DNA from: Pseudomonas sp. BN102
GTDB taxonomy: Bacteria; Pseudomonadota; Gammaproteobacteria; Pseudomonadales; Pseudomonadaceae
Direction of reading: 5' to 3'
Assembly (NCBI RefSeq): GCF_029871245.1
Contig: NZ_SSON01000075.1
Span: 200,943 to 264,942 of the forward strand
DNA length: 64,000 nucleotides
Shown here: positions 1 to 9,187 of the stretch, piece by piece
Layout: each line of letters starts with the position of its first letter
How positions within the stretch are numbered: position 1 is the first letter of the stretch
Translations under genes and position numbers: made by a program
The notes under the pieces: generated by a model
Database searches by the model: none
Told to the model about the DNA's origin: nothing
The model's input: the letters and a program-made list of their open reading frames with translations, nothing else

Positions 1-561
1 CGTCAGGCCCACGTATCGCCTGAAGAGCGTGCTGCGCGCTTCGGCCAGCAGCCGGCTACCGTGCTGTTCAGTGGCCTTTCCGGCGCCGGCAAAAGCACCC
101 TGGCCTACGCCGTGGAGCGCAAGCTGTTCGACATGGGCCGCGCCGTCTACGTGCTGGATGGCCAGAACCTGCGCCACGACCTGAACAAGGGCCTGCCGCA
201 GGACCGCGCCGGTCGCACCGAGAACTGGCGTCGTGCCGCCCACGTCGCGCGCCAGTTCAACGAAGCCGGCCTAGTCACCGTGGCCGCTTTCGTCGCGCCG
301 GATGCCGAAGGCCGTGAGCAGGCTAAAGCGCTGATCGGCGCCGAGCGCCTGATCACCGTCTATGTCCAGGCATCGCCGCAGGCCTGCCGCGAGCGTGACC
401 CGCAAGGTCTCTACGCCGCCGGCCAGGACAACATTCCTGGCGAGTCCTTCCCCTTCGACATCCCGCTGGACGCCGACCTGGTGATCGACACCCAGTCCAT
501 CCCGGTGGAAGAGGGCGTCAAGCAGGTGCTCGACCTGCTCCGCAGCCGCGGCGCGATCTAA
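1..561 (+). CDS. cysNC: CysNC bifunctional sulfate-activation enzyme, C-terminal APS kinase (CysC) part
   Basis: This is the 3' end of a gene that begins left of the window; 186 codons are visible and the reading frame is open from base 1. The visible part is an APS kinase domain: a P-loop GLSGAGKST lies at about nt 73-99, followed by DGQNLRHDLNKGL and the sulfate-activation signature around RTENWRR. APS kinase phosphorylates adenosine 5'-phosphosulfate to PAPS for sulfate assimilation in the cytoplasm. In Pseudomonas CysC is fused behind the GTPase subunit CysN of ATP sulfurylase. The open frame leading into the domain fits that fusion, but CysN itself is outside the window, so the fusion is inferred. 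The gene ends in TAA and is followed by a symmetric terminator. Confidence 0.93.
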   Translation, partial: RQAHVSPEERAARFGQQPATVLFSGLSGAGKSTLAYAVERKLFDMGRAVYVLDGQNLRHDLNKGLPQDRAGRTENWRRAAHVARQFNEAGLVTVAAFVAPDAEGREQAKALIGAERLITVYVQASPQACRERDPQGLYAAGQDNIPGESFPFDIPLDADLVIDTQSIPVEEGVKQVLDLLRSRGAI

Positions 562-574
562 ACGGCAAGGCAAT

Positions 575-605
575 AAAAAGCCCCGCATGCGCGGGGCTTT
601 TTATT
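575..605. terminator. Bidirectional rho-independent terminator between cysNC and zapG
   Basis: A GCCCCGC stem with loop ATGC is flanked by an A-run on the left and a T-run on the right, so it can terminate transcription in both directions between these two convergent genes. Confidence 0.85.
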
Positions 606-651
606 GGCCTGGATTCGGCCGGCCCGGTTGCCCGGGCCGGCCGCGAAGGCT

Positions 652-1092
652 TCAGTACTTGCCTTTGAGGCCGAAGGTCTCGTCCAGGGTGCCGGGCGCG
701 TCCGGAGCCTTGGGGGCGTAGTCCTTGGGCGCTTCGTTGCTCTTCGGCGGAGTCAGGCGCTCGCGGGGGCTGGCGGCTTCGTCAGCGTGCAGGGCGGCCA
801 GCAGGCGCTGGCGGGTTAGTTCGTCGAGGGCCAGGCGGCTGGCGCCCTCGGAGAGGTGCTCCTGCACTTCCTGGTAGCTCTGGGTGAGCTTCTTGACCAG
901 GTTGGCGGTGGTGTTGAAGTGAGTGACCACCTCGCTCTGGTAGGTATCGAAACGTTCCTGCAAGTCATCCAGCTGGCGCTGCGTCCGGGTCGGGGCGGCA
1001 TTGGGCACCAGGCGGGCGATCAGGAATCCGATGCCGATACCGGCGAGCAGGGCGAAGGCTGGTAACAACCAGACGGTGAGCGACTGTTCCAC
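652..1092 (-). CDS. zapG: ZapG/YhcB family (DUF1043) inner-membrane protein
   Basis: The 146-residue protein has one N-terminal membrane helix (about residues 7-27, rich in L, A, G and I), then a charged, coiled-coil-prone cytoplasmic region (about 38-105), and a proline-rich disordered tail that ends GLKGKY. This is the layout of YhcB/ZapG, a protein linked in E. coli to cell division, envelope homeostasis and coordination with MreB and Z-ring components. It converges on cysNC and is divergent from the hydrolase gene. The assignment rests on overall architecture and on the neighbourhood I recall from P. aeruginosa. The molecular role of the family is only partly known. Confidence 0.85.
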   Translation of the reverse strand: MEQSLTVWLLPAFALLAGIGIGFLIARLVPNAAPTRTQRQLDDLQERFDTYQSEVVTHFNTTANLVKKLTQSYQEVQEHLSEGASRLALDELTRQRLLAALHADEAASPRERLTPPKSNEAPKDYAPKAPDAPGTLDETFGLKGKY

Positions 1093-1218
1093 GAGTCCTT
1101 CCTCTATAAGCGGCTTTGCTTTACGTTAACGGCTCGAATCCGCGCTGTATACCGCGACGCAAGCCCTGTTGTGCTAATCCAAGACGAGTCGACCCGTCAC
1201 GGGGTCACGGAGTTTCCC

Positions 1219-1848
1219 TTGTTGATCCGCGAAAACCCTCTTCTGCTCGATGGCCCCTGCGGCCAGCTCGAGGCGCTGCATCTCGATCTGCCCGAGGCCA
1301 AGGGCCTGGCGCTGATCTGCCATCCCAATCCGGTGCAAGGCGGCACCATGCTCAACAAGGTGGTCTCCACCCTGCAACGCACCGCCCGCGACGCCGGCTA
1401 CAGCACCCTGCGCTTCAACTACCGCGGCGTCGGCGCCAGCGCCGGCAGCCATGACATGGGCATGGGCGAGGTGGACGACGCCGAAGCCGTGGCCCACTGG
1501 TTCCGTGCCCAGCGCCCGGAGCTGCCGCTGACCCTGTTCGGCTTTTCTTTCGGCGGTTTCGTCGCCGCCAGCCTGGCCGGCCGCCTGGAGCGTCAGGGCG
1601 TTCCGGTGCCGCGGCTGTTCATGGTCGCGCCGGCAGTGATGCGCATGACCGCGGACAATCCGTTGCCCGAGGGCGGCGAACTGGCGGTGATCCAGCCCGA
1701 CGCCGACGAAGTCGTGCCCCCGCAGGCTGTGTACGACTGGTCCGCCGGCCTCGTGCGCCCCCATGAGCTGCTGAAAGTGGCAGAATGCGGGCACTTCTTC
1801 CACGGCAAGCTGACCGATCTCAAGGACCTGGTCCTGCCGCGTCTCTGA
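1219..1848 (+). CDS. Alpha/beta hydrolase (dienelactone hydrolase / YfbB-like fold)
   Basis: This is a small alpha/beta hydrolase. It has the [10 protein letters not shown] segment that forms the oxyanion region in this subgroup, the nucleophile elbow GFSFGG, an acidic residue in QPDADEVV and a catalytic histidine in ECGHFFHG. The substrate is not evident; related proteins are annotated only as hydrolases. I chose the TTG start at 1219 because a GGAG ribosome-binding site lies 6 nt upstream and there is no better ATG; a GTG at 1171 in frame would add 16 residues without similarity to the family. It precedes trpS by 29 nt, so the two may be cotranscribed. Confidence 0.82.
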   Translation: MLIRENPLLLDGPCGQLEALHLDLPEAKGLALICHPNPVQGGTMLNKVVSTLQRTARDAGYSTLRFNYRGVGASAGSHDMGMGEVDDAEAVAHWFRAQRPELPLTLFGFSFGGFVAASLAGRLERQGVPVPRLFMVAPAVMRMTADNPLPEGGELAVIQPDADEVVPPQAVYDWSAGLVRPHELLKVAECGHFFHGKLTDLKDLVLPRL

Positions 1849-1877
1849 TTCCGAACGAAGTCCGACAAGCGAACACC

Positions 1878-3227
1878 ATGACCACTCGTATCCTCACCGG
1901 CATCACCACCACCGGCACGCCGCACCTCGGCAACTACGCGGGCGCCATTCGCCCGGCCATCGTTGCCAGCCGCGCCAGCGACGTCGATTCCTTCTACTTC
2001 CTGGCCGACTACCACGCCCTGATCAAGTGCGACGACCCGGCCCGCATCCAGCGTTCGCGCCTGGAAATCGCCGCCACCTGGCTGGCCTGCGGTCTGGATA
2101 CCGACAAGGCGACCTTCTACCGCCAGTCCGACATTCCCGAGATCACCGAACTCACCTGGCTGCTCACCTGCGTCAGCGCCAAAGGCCTGCTCAACCGCGC
2201 CCACGCCTACAAGGCCTCGGTGGACAAGAACCTGGAGAACGGTGAAGACCCGGATGCCGGCGTCACCATGGGCCTGTACAGCTACCCGGTGCTGATGGCG
2301 GCGGACATCCTGATGTTCAACGCGCACAAGGTGCCGGTGGGCCGCGACCAGATCCAGCACGTGGAGATGGCCCGCGACATCGGCCAGCGTTTCAACCACC
2401 TGTTCGGCGCCGGCCGCGAGTTCTTCACCCTGCCGGAAGCGGTGATCGAGGAAGAAGTCGCCACCTTGCCCGGCCTCGACGGCCGCAAGATGTCCAAGAG
2501 CTACGACAACACCATCCCGCTGTTCGGCAGCGCCAAGCAACTGAAGGACGCCATCGCCCGGATCGTCACCGACTCGCGTGCGCCCGGCGAGCCGAAGGAC
2601 CCGGACAACTCCCATCTGTTCACGCTTTACCAGGCTTTTGCCACCCCGGCTCAGCTCGCCGAGTTCCGCGCCGAACTCTTGGCCGGTCTGGCCTGGGGCG
2701 AGGCCAAGCAGCGCCTGTTCCAGTTGCTCGACAACGAGCTGGGCGAGGCCCGCGAGAAATACCACGCGCTGATCGAGCGTCCGGCCGACCTGGAGGACAT
2801 CCTCCTCGCCGGCGCCGCCAAGGCCCGCAGGATCGCCACGCCTTTCCTCAACGAGCTGCGCGAGGCCGTGGGCCTGCGTTCCTTCCGCGCCAGCGCCCAG
2901 GGCGCCGGCGAGGCGAAGGCGAAGAAAGCGACCAAGAGCGCCCGCTTCGTCAGCTTCCGCGAAGACGACGGCAGCTTCCGCTTCCGCCTGCTGGACGCCG
3001 ATGGCGAGCAGCTGCTGCTGTCCAGTGCCTTCGCCGACGGCAAGACGGCGGGGCAGGTCAGCAAGCGTCTGCAATCCGGCGACGAGCTGGATCTGCGGGT
3101 GGAGGGCGAGACCTTCGGCCTCTGGCTGGATGACGAGCAGGTGGCGACCAGCCCGGCCTTCGCCGACGCTGCCGCTCGCGATGCGGCCATCCAGCGCCTG
3201 TACGCGGCCCTCGCGCCCCAGGAATAA
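1878..3227 (+). CDS. trpS: Tryptophanyl-tRNA synthetase with C-terminal extension
   Basis: This class I aminoacyl-tRNA synthetase charges tRNA-Trp with tryptophan. The HIGH-like motif is HLGN (residues 16-19) and the KMSKS motif is intact at 204-208. At 449 residues it is about 115 longer than the E. coli enzyme. The extra part begins near residue 336, opens with a lysine/alanine-rich linker (about 343-354) and continues as a compact alpha/beta segment in which [14 protein letters not shown] resembles the repeated unit of DUF1508/YegP proteins. An extension of this kind is, as I recall, usual in Pseudomonas TrpS. The ATG at 1878 was chosen because the synthetase fold starts immediately there; the RBS is weak. 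Confidence 0.95.
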   Translation: MTTRILTGITTTGTPHLGNYAGAIRPAIVASRASDVDSFYFLADYHALIKCDDPARIQRSRLEIAATWLACGLDTDKATFYRQSDIPEITELTWLLTCVSAKGLLNRAHAYKASVDKNLENGEDPDAGVTMGLYSYPVLMAADILMFNAHKVPVGRDQIQHVEMARDIGQRFNHLFGAGREFFTLPEAVIEEEVATLPGLDGRKMSKSYDNTIPLFGSAKQLKDAIARIVTDSRAPGEPKDPDNSHLFTLYQAFATPAQLAEFRAELLAGLAWGEAKQRLFQLLDNELGEAREKYHALIERPADLEDILLAGAAKARRIATPFLNELREAVGLRSFRASAQGAGEAKAKKATKSARFVSFREDDGSFRFRLLDADGEQLLLSSAFADGKTAGQVSKRLQSGDELDLRVEGETFGLWLDDEQVATSPAFADAAARDAAIQRLYAALAPQE

Positions 3228-3269
3228 CTGTCTTTCCAGCGGCCGGCGTTGCCGGCCAATTGCCAATCC

Positions 3270-3304
3270 ACGGGGCAGGCTCTAAAGTACCTGCCCCGTT
3301 TTTC
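3270..3304 (+). terminator. Rho-independent terminator after trpS
   Basis: The inverted repeat ACGGGGCAGG / CCTGCCCCGT with a 10-nt loop is followed by a T-run. It separates trpS from zapE. Confidence 0.85.
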
Positions 3305-3322
3305 GTTGCCTTGCTATCGATC

Positions 3323-4417
3323 ATGACCCCCCTAGAGCGCTACCAGGCCGATCTGAAGCGGCCGGACTTCTTCCACGATGCCGCGCAGGAAACTGCCGTT
3401 CGCCATTTGCAGCGCCTGTACGACGACCTGATCGCCGACGACCGCGGCAAGCCCGGGCTGCTCGGCAGCCTCTTCGGCAAGAAGCGTCAGGGCCCGGTCA
3501 AGGGCCTGTACTTCTGGGGCGGTGTTGGCCGCGGCAAGACCTACCTGGTGGATACCTTCTACGACGCGCTGCCCTTCAAGCAGAAGATGCGTACCCACTT
3601 CCACCGCTTCATGAAGCGCGTCCACGAGGAGATGAAGACCCTCAAGGGCGAGAAGAACCCGCTGACCATCATCGGCAAGCGGTTCGCCGATGAAGCCCGG
3701 GTGATCTGTTTCGACGAATTTTTCGTCTCCGACATTACCGATGCCATGATCCTGGCCACGCTCCTGGAAGAGCTGTTCAAGAACGGCGTCAGCCTGGTGG
3801 CGACGTCCAACATCGTTCCCGACGGCCTCTACAAGGATGGCCTGCAGCGCGCGCGCTTCCTGCCGGCCATCGCCCTGCTCAAGGAGCACACCGAGATCGT
3901 CAACGTCGACAGCGGCGTCGACTACCGCCTGCGCGCCCTGGAGCAGGCCGAGCTGTTCCACCATCCGCTGGACGCCGAGGCCGAGGCCAGCCTGAGCAGG
4001 AGCTTCAAGAGCCTGTTGCCGGACTGCACCATGTCCCAGGAGAACGAGGTCCTGATGATCGAGAACCGCGAGATCCGTGCCGTGCGCGTCTGCGAGGACG
4101 TCGCCTGGTTCGAGTTCCGCGAGCTTTGCGACGGTCCGCGCAGCCAGAACGACTACATCGAGCTGGGCAAGATTTTCCACGCCGTGATCCTCGCCAACGT
4201 CGAGCAGATGAGCGTGGCCAAGGACGACATGGCGCGTCGCTTCATCAATCTGGTGGACGAGTTCTACGACCGCAACGTCAAGCTGATCATCTCCGCCGAG
4301 GTGGAGCTGAAAGACCTCTACAGCGGCGGTCGGCTGAATTTCGAGTTCCAGCGTACCCTGAGCCGGTTGCTGGAAATGCAGTCCCACGAGTTCCTCTCCA
4401 GGCCTCACAAGCCCTGA
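3323..4417 (+). CDS. zapE: Cell division ATPase ZapE (AFG1 family)
   Basis: This 364-residue AFG1-type AAA+ ATPase has the Walker A sequence GGVGRGKTY near residues 66-74 and Walker B / sensor residues in ICFDEFFVSD. In E. coli ZapE associates with the Z-ring late in constriction and destabilises FtsZ polymers in an ATP-dependent way. The ATG at 3323 was preferred over an in-frame codon at 3260, because the earlier start would lie inside the trpS terminator. The gene has its own unit between two terminators. Confidence 0.95.
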   Translation: MTPLERYQADLKRPDFFHDAAQETAVRHLQRLYDDLIADDRGKPGLLGSLFGKKRQGPVKGLYFWGGVGRGKTYLVDTFYDALPFKQKMRTHFHRFMKRVHEEMKTLKGEKNPLTIIGKRFADEARVICFDEFFVSDITDAMILATLLEELFKNGVSLVATSNIVPDGLYKDGLQRARFLPAIALLKEHTEIVNVDSGVDYRLRALEQAELFHHPLDAEAEASLSRSFKSLLPDCTMSQENEVLMIENREIRAVRVCEDVAWFEFRELCDGPRSQNDYIELGKIFHAVILANVEQMSVAKDDMARRFINLVDEFYDRNVKLIISAEVELKDLYSGGRLNFEFQRTLSRLLEMQSHEFLSRPHKP

Positions 4418-4429
4418 GACACGCACAAG

Positions 4430-4459
4430 AAAAAGGCTGCCCGAGGGCAGCCTTTTTCG
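4430..4459. terminator. Bidirectional terminator between zapE and the convergent periplasmic protein gene
   Basis: AAAAAGGCTGCCC / GGGCAGCCTTTTT forms a perfect stem with a very short loop, with A and T tracts on the two sides. Confidence 0.88.
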
Positions 4460-4475
4460 TTCCCGGCGGGCGCGT

Positions 4476-5441
4476 TCAGTTCTGCGCCAGCTTCTGCTCC
4501 CATTGTTTCAGCAGCTTCTGCGCATGGGCCACTTCCAGGGCTTCCATGGCGTTGACCGGCTTGATCGATACCGCCTTCTTCAGGTGTTCAAGCACTTTGG
4601 CCTCTTCGTCCTCGCCGTAGACGTAGACCAGGGCGTTGGCGTACTCGTAGTGGCCGATGGGCAGGTCGCTGGTGGCCTTGAAAGAGCGGGCGAAGAACTG
4701 CTCCATCTTGTCCGGGCTGACCCCGTAGGTCATCTTGCCCACCAGTTTTCCGACCCGGCGGATCACGCCAGCCTCGTAGCCGCCGTAGAGGGCGAGGGCA
4801 AAGGGCTGCTGCGGTTGCTTCTTCAGCAGGGCGTCCAGTTCCTCGGGAATCTGGCTGGTGTAGCCGCGCTTCAGCACCACCGGCACCGGCAGTTCCTCGC
4901 CCAGGCGGGCCTTGGCATAGGCGCGGCCGAACTGGGCGGCGACGTCGGCCTTGACCAGGTCACCGGCCTCGTCGGTGTAGCGGATCACCTCTTCCAGCAG
5001 GCGATGCTTCTCGGCCTGGTCCGGCACGACGAACAGGGCATAGACCACCTGGGCGAACATCGCCGGGACCTGCCCGCCGACGCCCAGGGCGAGCCCCTGC
5101 TTCTTGGCCTTGGCGAAGTCGCCGCGGAACATCAGGCGCCAGACATCCTGCAGTTTGGCCGCGTACGCCTCGGCTTCTTCCGGGTTGCCGGTGAAGCCGG
5201 TGTTGCTGGTCACGGTCAGCTCCAGGGCCTTGGGATACTTCGTGGCCATGGTCACCACCCAATCGGCGTCCGGATAGGGGTAGTCGGGGCCGAAACCGCG
5301 GGTCAGGCGTGGCCAGGCCTCGCGCAGCTTGTCGCCGGAATAGTCATAGGCGGCCTGGTCGTAGGGGAAGGGTTTCCAGTTGTCGTCCGCCACAGCGGTA
5401 AGGCTGCAGACGGCCAGCAGGGCAAGCAGGTAGCGGCGCAT
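4476..5441 (-). CDS. Periplasmic helical-repeat (TPR-like) protein of unknown function
   Basis: The 321-residue product starts with a clear signal peptide (MRRYLLALLAVCSLTAVA, probable cleavage after AVA). The mature part is mostly alpha-helical and ends with a segment like a tetratricopeptide repeat (HLKKAVSIKPVNAMEALEVA). No enzymatic motif is visible. The P. aeruginosa genome has, as far as I recall, a hypothetical protein at the same place between zapE and the GlxA-type regulator gene. A promoter with a good -10 lies upstream at 5522-5549, so it is probably a single-gene unit. Confidence 0.8.
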   Translation of the reverse strand: MRRYLLALLAVCSLTAVADDNWKPFPYDQAAYDYSGDKLREAWPRLTRGFGPDYPYPDADWVVTMATKYPKALELTVTSNTGFTGNPEEAEAYAAKLQDVWRLMFRGDFAKAKKQGLALGVGGQVPAMFAQVVYALFVVPDQAEKHRLLEEVIRYTDEAGDLVKADVAAQFGRAYAKARLGEELPVPVVLKRGYTSQIPEELDALLKKQPQQPFALALYGGYEAGVIRRVGKLVGKMTYGVSPDKMEQFFARSFKATSDLPIGHYEYANALVYVYGEDEEAKVLEHLKKAVSIKPVNAMEALEVAHAQKLLKQWEQKLAQN

Positions 5442-5521
5442 GGCGATGGACCTTTTCTTGTTGTCGTCCGTCCACGCCGGGGCTGGCGTGGGCTCTGGGC
5501 GTCCCGTTCGGGCATGGGCCG

Positions 5522-5549
5522 ATCATAGGGCGGTGCGGGCGTTGGCCAA
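5522..5549 (-). promoter_or_regulatory. Sigma70-type promoter for the periplasmic helical-repeat protein gene
   Basis: Read on the minus strand: TTGGCC, 16-nt spacer, TATGAT. The predicted transcript would have a leader of about 75 nt before the ATG at 5441. Confidence 0.55.
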
Positions 5550-5728
5550 CCTATCCTTGGGATGGCCGCGCCAAACTGTGTGAAAACTGCTGCGATCGGT
5601 TATGCGGTGTTGAAAACCGCCTCGGGCGCGAGTCCGATCAAAATGCTCATTTACAACAGGTAAACCGCGCTTTATCGGCTGTTTTCGCCTTGAATAAGCT
5701 TCGCTCGCGACGTTCTCACCCGGCTTGG

Positions 5729-6727
5729 TCACTCGCCTTTCTGCTGGTACTGGCGGCGGTACTGATTGGGGGAGAGTTGGGTGTGCTGACGAAACAGGCG
5801 GGCGAAGAAGCTGGCGTCGTCGTAACCCACTTCGTAACTGATGGTCTTGATGCTCTTGCGGGTGGAGGAGAGCAGGCCCTTGGCCGTTTCGATGCGTAAC
5901 CGCTGCAGGTAGTGCAGAGGCTTGTCGCCGGTGGCGGCCTGGAAGCGGCGCATGAAATTGCGGATGCTCATGCCGTGCTCGCGCGCCACATCCTCAAAGC
6001 GGAACTTGTCGGCGAAGTGCTCTTCCAGCCATTGCTGGATCTGCAGGATGGTCATGTCGTGGTGCAGCTTCTGTCCGCCGAATCCGATGCGGCCCGGGGT
6101 GTAGCTGCGTTGCACCTCGTAGAGGATGTCGCGGGATACCGCCTGGGCGATGCCGGCGCCGCAGAAGCGCTCGATCAGGTAGATGTAGAGGTCGCAGGCC
6201 GAGGTGACGCCGCCGGCGCAATATAGATTGTCGGCATCCGACAGGTGCTTGTCCTGGTTCAGCAGCACCCTGGGGAAGCGTTCGGCGAACTCGCTGAAGA
6301 AGCGCCAGTAGGTGGTCGCCTCCTTGCCGTCCAGCAGGCCGGCCTGGGCCATCCAGAACACCCCGCTGGCCTCGCCGCAGATGACGCTGCCGGCCGCGTG
6401 GCGTTCGCGCAGCCAGCTGCACACCTGTGGATAGCGGACGCGCAGGGTATCGAAGTCGCCCCAGAAGGTCGGGAGTATGATGATCTGTGCGTCATCCAGC
6501 GGACCGTCGACGGGGATGCGCACGTCGCTGAAGCTTTCCACCGGCAGGCCATCCGGGCTCACCAGGCGGGTCTGGAAGGCCGGTGTGAGGCCTTTGCCCT
6601 GCAGCTTGCCGAAGCGCAGGCTGGCCATGTGAAAGAAGTCCTTGGCTTGCATCAGGGTGGAGGCGAAGACGCCTTCGATGGCGAGGATGCTGACCTGTCG
6701 AAGGTTGGGGGACTGCGAGTTGCTCAT
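5729..6727 (-). CDS. GlxA-type AraC family transcriptional regulator
   Basis: The 332-residue regulator has an N-terminal DJ-1/PfpI-like domain (about residues 10-195) and a C-terminal AraC/XylS double helix-turn-helix (about 225-325; SIRNFMRRFQAATGDKPLHY and the second helix in SYEVGYDDASFFARLF). Members of this subfamily, such as GlxA, CdhR, ArgR and GbdR, respond to amino-acid-type or quaternary amine metabolites; the ligand here cannot be read from sequence. At the position of the usual cysteine in the DJ-1-like fold this protein has alanine (GEASGVFWMA). It is divergent from an acyl-CoA dehydrogenase gene across 149 nt, which makes that gene its most likely target. Confidence 0.9.
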   Translation of the reverse strand: MSNSQSPNLRQVSILAIEGVFASTLMQAKDFFHMASLRFGKLQGKGLTPAFQTRLVSPDGLPVESFSDVRIPVDGPLDDAQIIILPTFWGDFDTLRVRYPQVCSWLRERHAAGSVICGEASGVFWMAQAGLLDGKEATTYWRFFSEFAERFPRVLLNQDKHLSDADNLYCAGGVTSACDLYIYLIERFCGAGIAQAVSRDILYEVQRSYTPGRIGFGGQKLHHDMTILQIQQWLEEHFADKFRFEDVAREHGMSIRNFMRRFQAATGDKPLHYLQRLRIETAKGLLSSTRKSIKTISYEVGYDDASFFARLFRQHTQLSPNQYRRQYQQKGE

Positions 6728-6876
6728 GAGTTTGTTCTTATTAGGGGAAAGCGGTCATTCGGTGGCTGAATCGTCTTATTTTTTGTCCTAAGTGTCCAGT
6801 ATGGCCGAAGAGGGGACTGGCCTAGAGTCGGTTGCCTCCGAACCCACACGACCCACGTGTCATTCAAGGTGATGCC

Positions 6877-8016
6877 ATGATCCCGAGAACCCTGTTCAGC
6901 TCCGACCACGAACTCTTTCGCGACAGTGTGCGCAAGTTCCTCGAGCAGGAGGCGGTGCCGTATCACCAGCAGTGGGAAAAGGACGGCCACATCGACCGCA
7001 CGCTGTGGAACAAGGCCGGCGAGGCCGGCATGCTCTGTTCGCACATCCCCGAGGAGTACGGCGGCATGGGCGCGGACTTCCTCTACAGCGCAGTGGTGAT
7101 CGAAGAGATCGGCCGCCTCGGCCTGACCGGTATCGGTTTCTCGTTGCACTCCGACATAGTCGCTCCTTACATCCTCCACTACGGTTCCGAAGCCCAGAAG
7201 CAGAAGTACCTGCCCAAGCTGGTCAGTGGTGAGCTGGTGACGGCCATCGCCATGACCGAGCCCGGAGCCGGCTCGGACCTGCAGGGGGTGAAGACCACCG
7301 CAGTGCTGGATGGCGACGAGTACGTCATCAACGGCTCCAAGACCTTCATCACCAACGGTTTACTGGCCGATCTGGTGATAGTGGTGGCCAAGACCGATCC
7401 CAAGGCGGGCGCCAAGGGCACCAGCCTGTTCCTGGTGGAGGCGGACACGCCCGGATTCGCCAAGGGCAAGCGCCTGGAGAAGGTGGGGATGAAGGCCCAG
7501 GACACCGCCGAGCTGTTCTTCCAGGACGTGCGCGTTCCCAGGGAAAACCTGCTGGGCCAGGCTGGCATGGGCTTCGCCTACCTGATGCAGGAGCTGCCCC
7601 AGGAGCGCCTGACAGTGGGCGTCGGCGCCCTGGCCTCGGCCGAGGCGGCGTTGAACTGGACCCTGGACTACACCCGTGAGCGCAAGGCGTTCGGCAAGTC
7701 CATCGCCGAGTTCCAGAACACCCGCTTCAAGCTGGCGGAGATGGCCACCGAGATCCAGGTCGGCCGCGTCTTCGTCGACCGCTGCCTGGAGCTGCATCTG
7801 CAAGGCAAGTTGGATGTGCCCACTGCGGCGATGCTCAAGTACTGGGGCACCGATCTGCAATGCAAGGTGCTCGACGAGTGCGTGCAGCTGCACGGCGGCT
7901 ACGGCTTCATGTGGGAGTACGCAGTGGCTCGCGCCTGGGCGGATGCGCGGGTGCAGCGGATCTATGCCGGCACCAACGAGATCATGAAGGAGATCATCGC
8001 CCGCTCCCTGGTCTGA
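6877..8016 (+). CDS. Acyl-CoA dehydrogenase, long-chain/isovaleryl-type active site
   Basis: This 379-residue flavoprotein oxidises an acyl-CoA to the 2-enoyl-CoA and passes electrons to electron-transfer flavoprotein. Family signatures are visible: AMTEPGAGSDL (FAD and substrate binding), ERKAFGK, and QLHGGYGFMWEY near the C-terminus. The end motif is YAGTNEI with alanine where medium- and short-chain enzymes carry the catalytic glutamate. The glutamate in LPQERL on the earlier helix is the expected base, as in long-chain and isovaleryl-CoA dehydrogenases. The ATG at 6877 is used because the family N-terminus starts there. Regulation by the divergent GlxA-type protein is inferred from arrangement. 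The acyl substrate is unknown. Confidence 0.92.
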   Translation: MIPRTLFSSDHELFRDSVRKFLEQEAVPYHQQWEKDGHIDRTLWNKAGEAGMLCSHIPEEYGGMGADFLYSAVVIEEIGRLGLTGIGFSLHSDIVAPYILHYGSEAQKQKYLPKLVSGELVTAIAMTEPGAGSDLQGVKTTAVLDGDEYVINGSKTFITNGLLADLVIVVAKTDPKAGAKGTSLFLVEADTPGFAKGKRLEKVGMKAQDTAELFFQDVRVPRENLLGQAGMGFAYLMQELPQERLTVGVGALASAEAALNWTLDYTRERKAFGKSIAEFQNTRFKLAEMATEIQVGRVFVDRCLELHLQGKLDVPTAAMLKYWGTDLQCKVLDECVQLHGGYGFMWEYAVARAWADARVQRIYAGTNEIMKEIIARSLV

Positions 8017-8030
8017 GTCCGCGATGAATG

Positions 8031-8063
8031 AAAGAAGCCCGGCTTTGGCCGGGCTTCTTCGTT
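8031..8063. terminator. Bidirectional terminator between acyl-CoA dehydrogenase and aldo/keto reductase genes
   Basis: GAAGCCCGGC / GCCGGGCTTC stem with a TTTG loop, flanked by an A-rich left side and a T-rich right side, between convergent genes. Confidence 0.85.
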
Positions 8064-8064
8064 C

Positions 8065-9102
8065 TCAGGGCGCCGGGTTCGGCTGGTCCTTGTGGATGGC
8101 GGCTATGCCTTCCAGCACATCTTCGGAAAGCTTCAGCTCGGTGCTGCGCAGGTTCGCCTCCAACTGCTCCAGGGAGGTGGCGCCGATGATGTTGCTGGTC
8201 ACGAAGGGTTGCGCTGTGACGAAGGCCAGGGCCATCTGTGCCGGATCCAGGCCGTGCTCCCGTGCCAGTTGCACGTAGCGTGAGCAGGCCGCCTGGGACT
8301 GCGGGTTGGTATAGCGCGTGAAACGGCTGAACAGGGTGATCCGCGCGTTGGCCGGGCGCGCGCCGTTCTCGTACTTGCCGGAGAGCATGCCGAAGGCCAT
8401 GGGCGAATAGGCCAGCAGACCACATTGCTCGCGGATCGCCACCTCGGCCAGGCCCACTTCGAAGGTGCGGTTGAGCAGGTTGTAGGGATTCTGGATCGAT
8501 ACGGCACGGGGCAGGCCGAGCTGCTCGGCGAGCTGGAGGAACTTCATGGTGCCCCAGGGTGTTTCGTTGGACAGCCCGATATGGCGGATCTTTCCGGCCT
8601 TGACCTGCTCGCCGAGGACTTCGAGGGTTTCCTGCAGCGGGGTGAAGTCCTGCTCCTGGTGCTGGTAGCCGAGTTGGCCGAAGAAGTTGGTGCTGCGCTC
8701 GGGCCAGTGCAACTGGTAGAGGTCGATCCAGTCGGTCTGCAGGCGTTCGAGGCTGGCGTCCAGGGCTGCGGTGATGTGCTGGCGATTGTGCTTGAGAGCG
8801 CCGCCGCGGATATGGCTGATGCCGTTGCCGGGCCCGGCAACCTTGCTCGCGAGGATCCAGTCGGAGCGATCGCCGCGCTTGGCGAACCAGTTACCGATGA
8901 TGCTCTCGGTGGCGCCGTAGGTCTCCGCCCTCGGAGGTACGGGATACATCTCCGCCGCGTCCATGAAGTTGATCCCGTAGGCCTTGGCGCGCTCGATCTG
9001 GGCGAACGCCTGGGCTTCGGTGTTCTGCTCGCCCCAGGTCATGGTGCCCAGGCAAAGGCGGCTGACCTTGAGGTCGGTGCGGCCCAATTGGCGGTATTCC
9101 AT
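8065..9102 (-). CDS. tas: NADP(H)-dependent aldo/keto reductase, Tas family
   Basis: This 345-residue TIM-barrel oxidoreductase has the aldo/keto reductase catalytic set Asp-Tyr-Lys-His in DAAEMYPVPP, ASKVAG and QLHWPE. The long stretch of identity I recognise with E. coli Tas (LGTMTWGEQ near residues 18-26, AAEMYPVPPR, SIQNPYNLLNR, LFSRFTRY) supports this subfamily. Tas was found in E. coli as a suppressor of tyrosine auxotrophy, but its natural substrate is not settled. The gene is monocistronic between a terminator and the rplM promoter region. Confidence 0.9.
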   Translation of the reverse strand: MEYRQLGRTDLKVSRLCLGTMTWGEQNTEAQAFAQIERAKAYGINFMDAAEMYPVPPRAETYGATESIIGNWFAKRGDRSDWILASKVAGPGNGISHIRGGALKHNRQHITAALDASLERLQTDWIDLYQLHWPERSTNFFGQLGYQHQEQDFTPLQETLEVLGEQVKAGKIRHIGLSNETPWGTMKFLQLAEQLGLPRAVSIQNPYNLLNRTFEVGLAEVAIREQCGLLAYSPMAFGMLSGKYENGARPANARITLFSRFTRYTNPQSQAACSRYVQLAREHGLDPAQMALAFVTAQPFVTSNIIGATSLEQLEANLRSTELKLSEDVLEGIAAIHKDQPNPAP

Positions 9103-9187
9103 CGCTGCCTCCTTGGTTTAAGTGAAAGGATGCATGAAATCAGGTTGAAATTTTTCCTGCAATCGGCATAATTCCGCGGCTTTCTTC

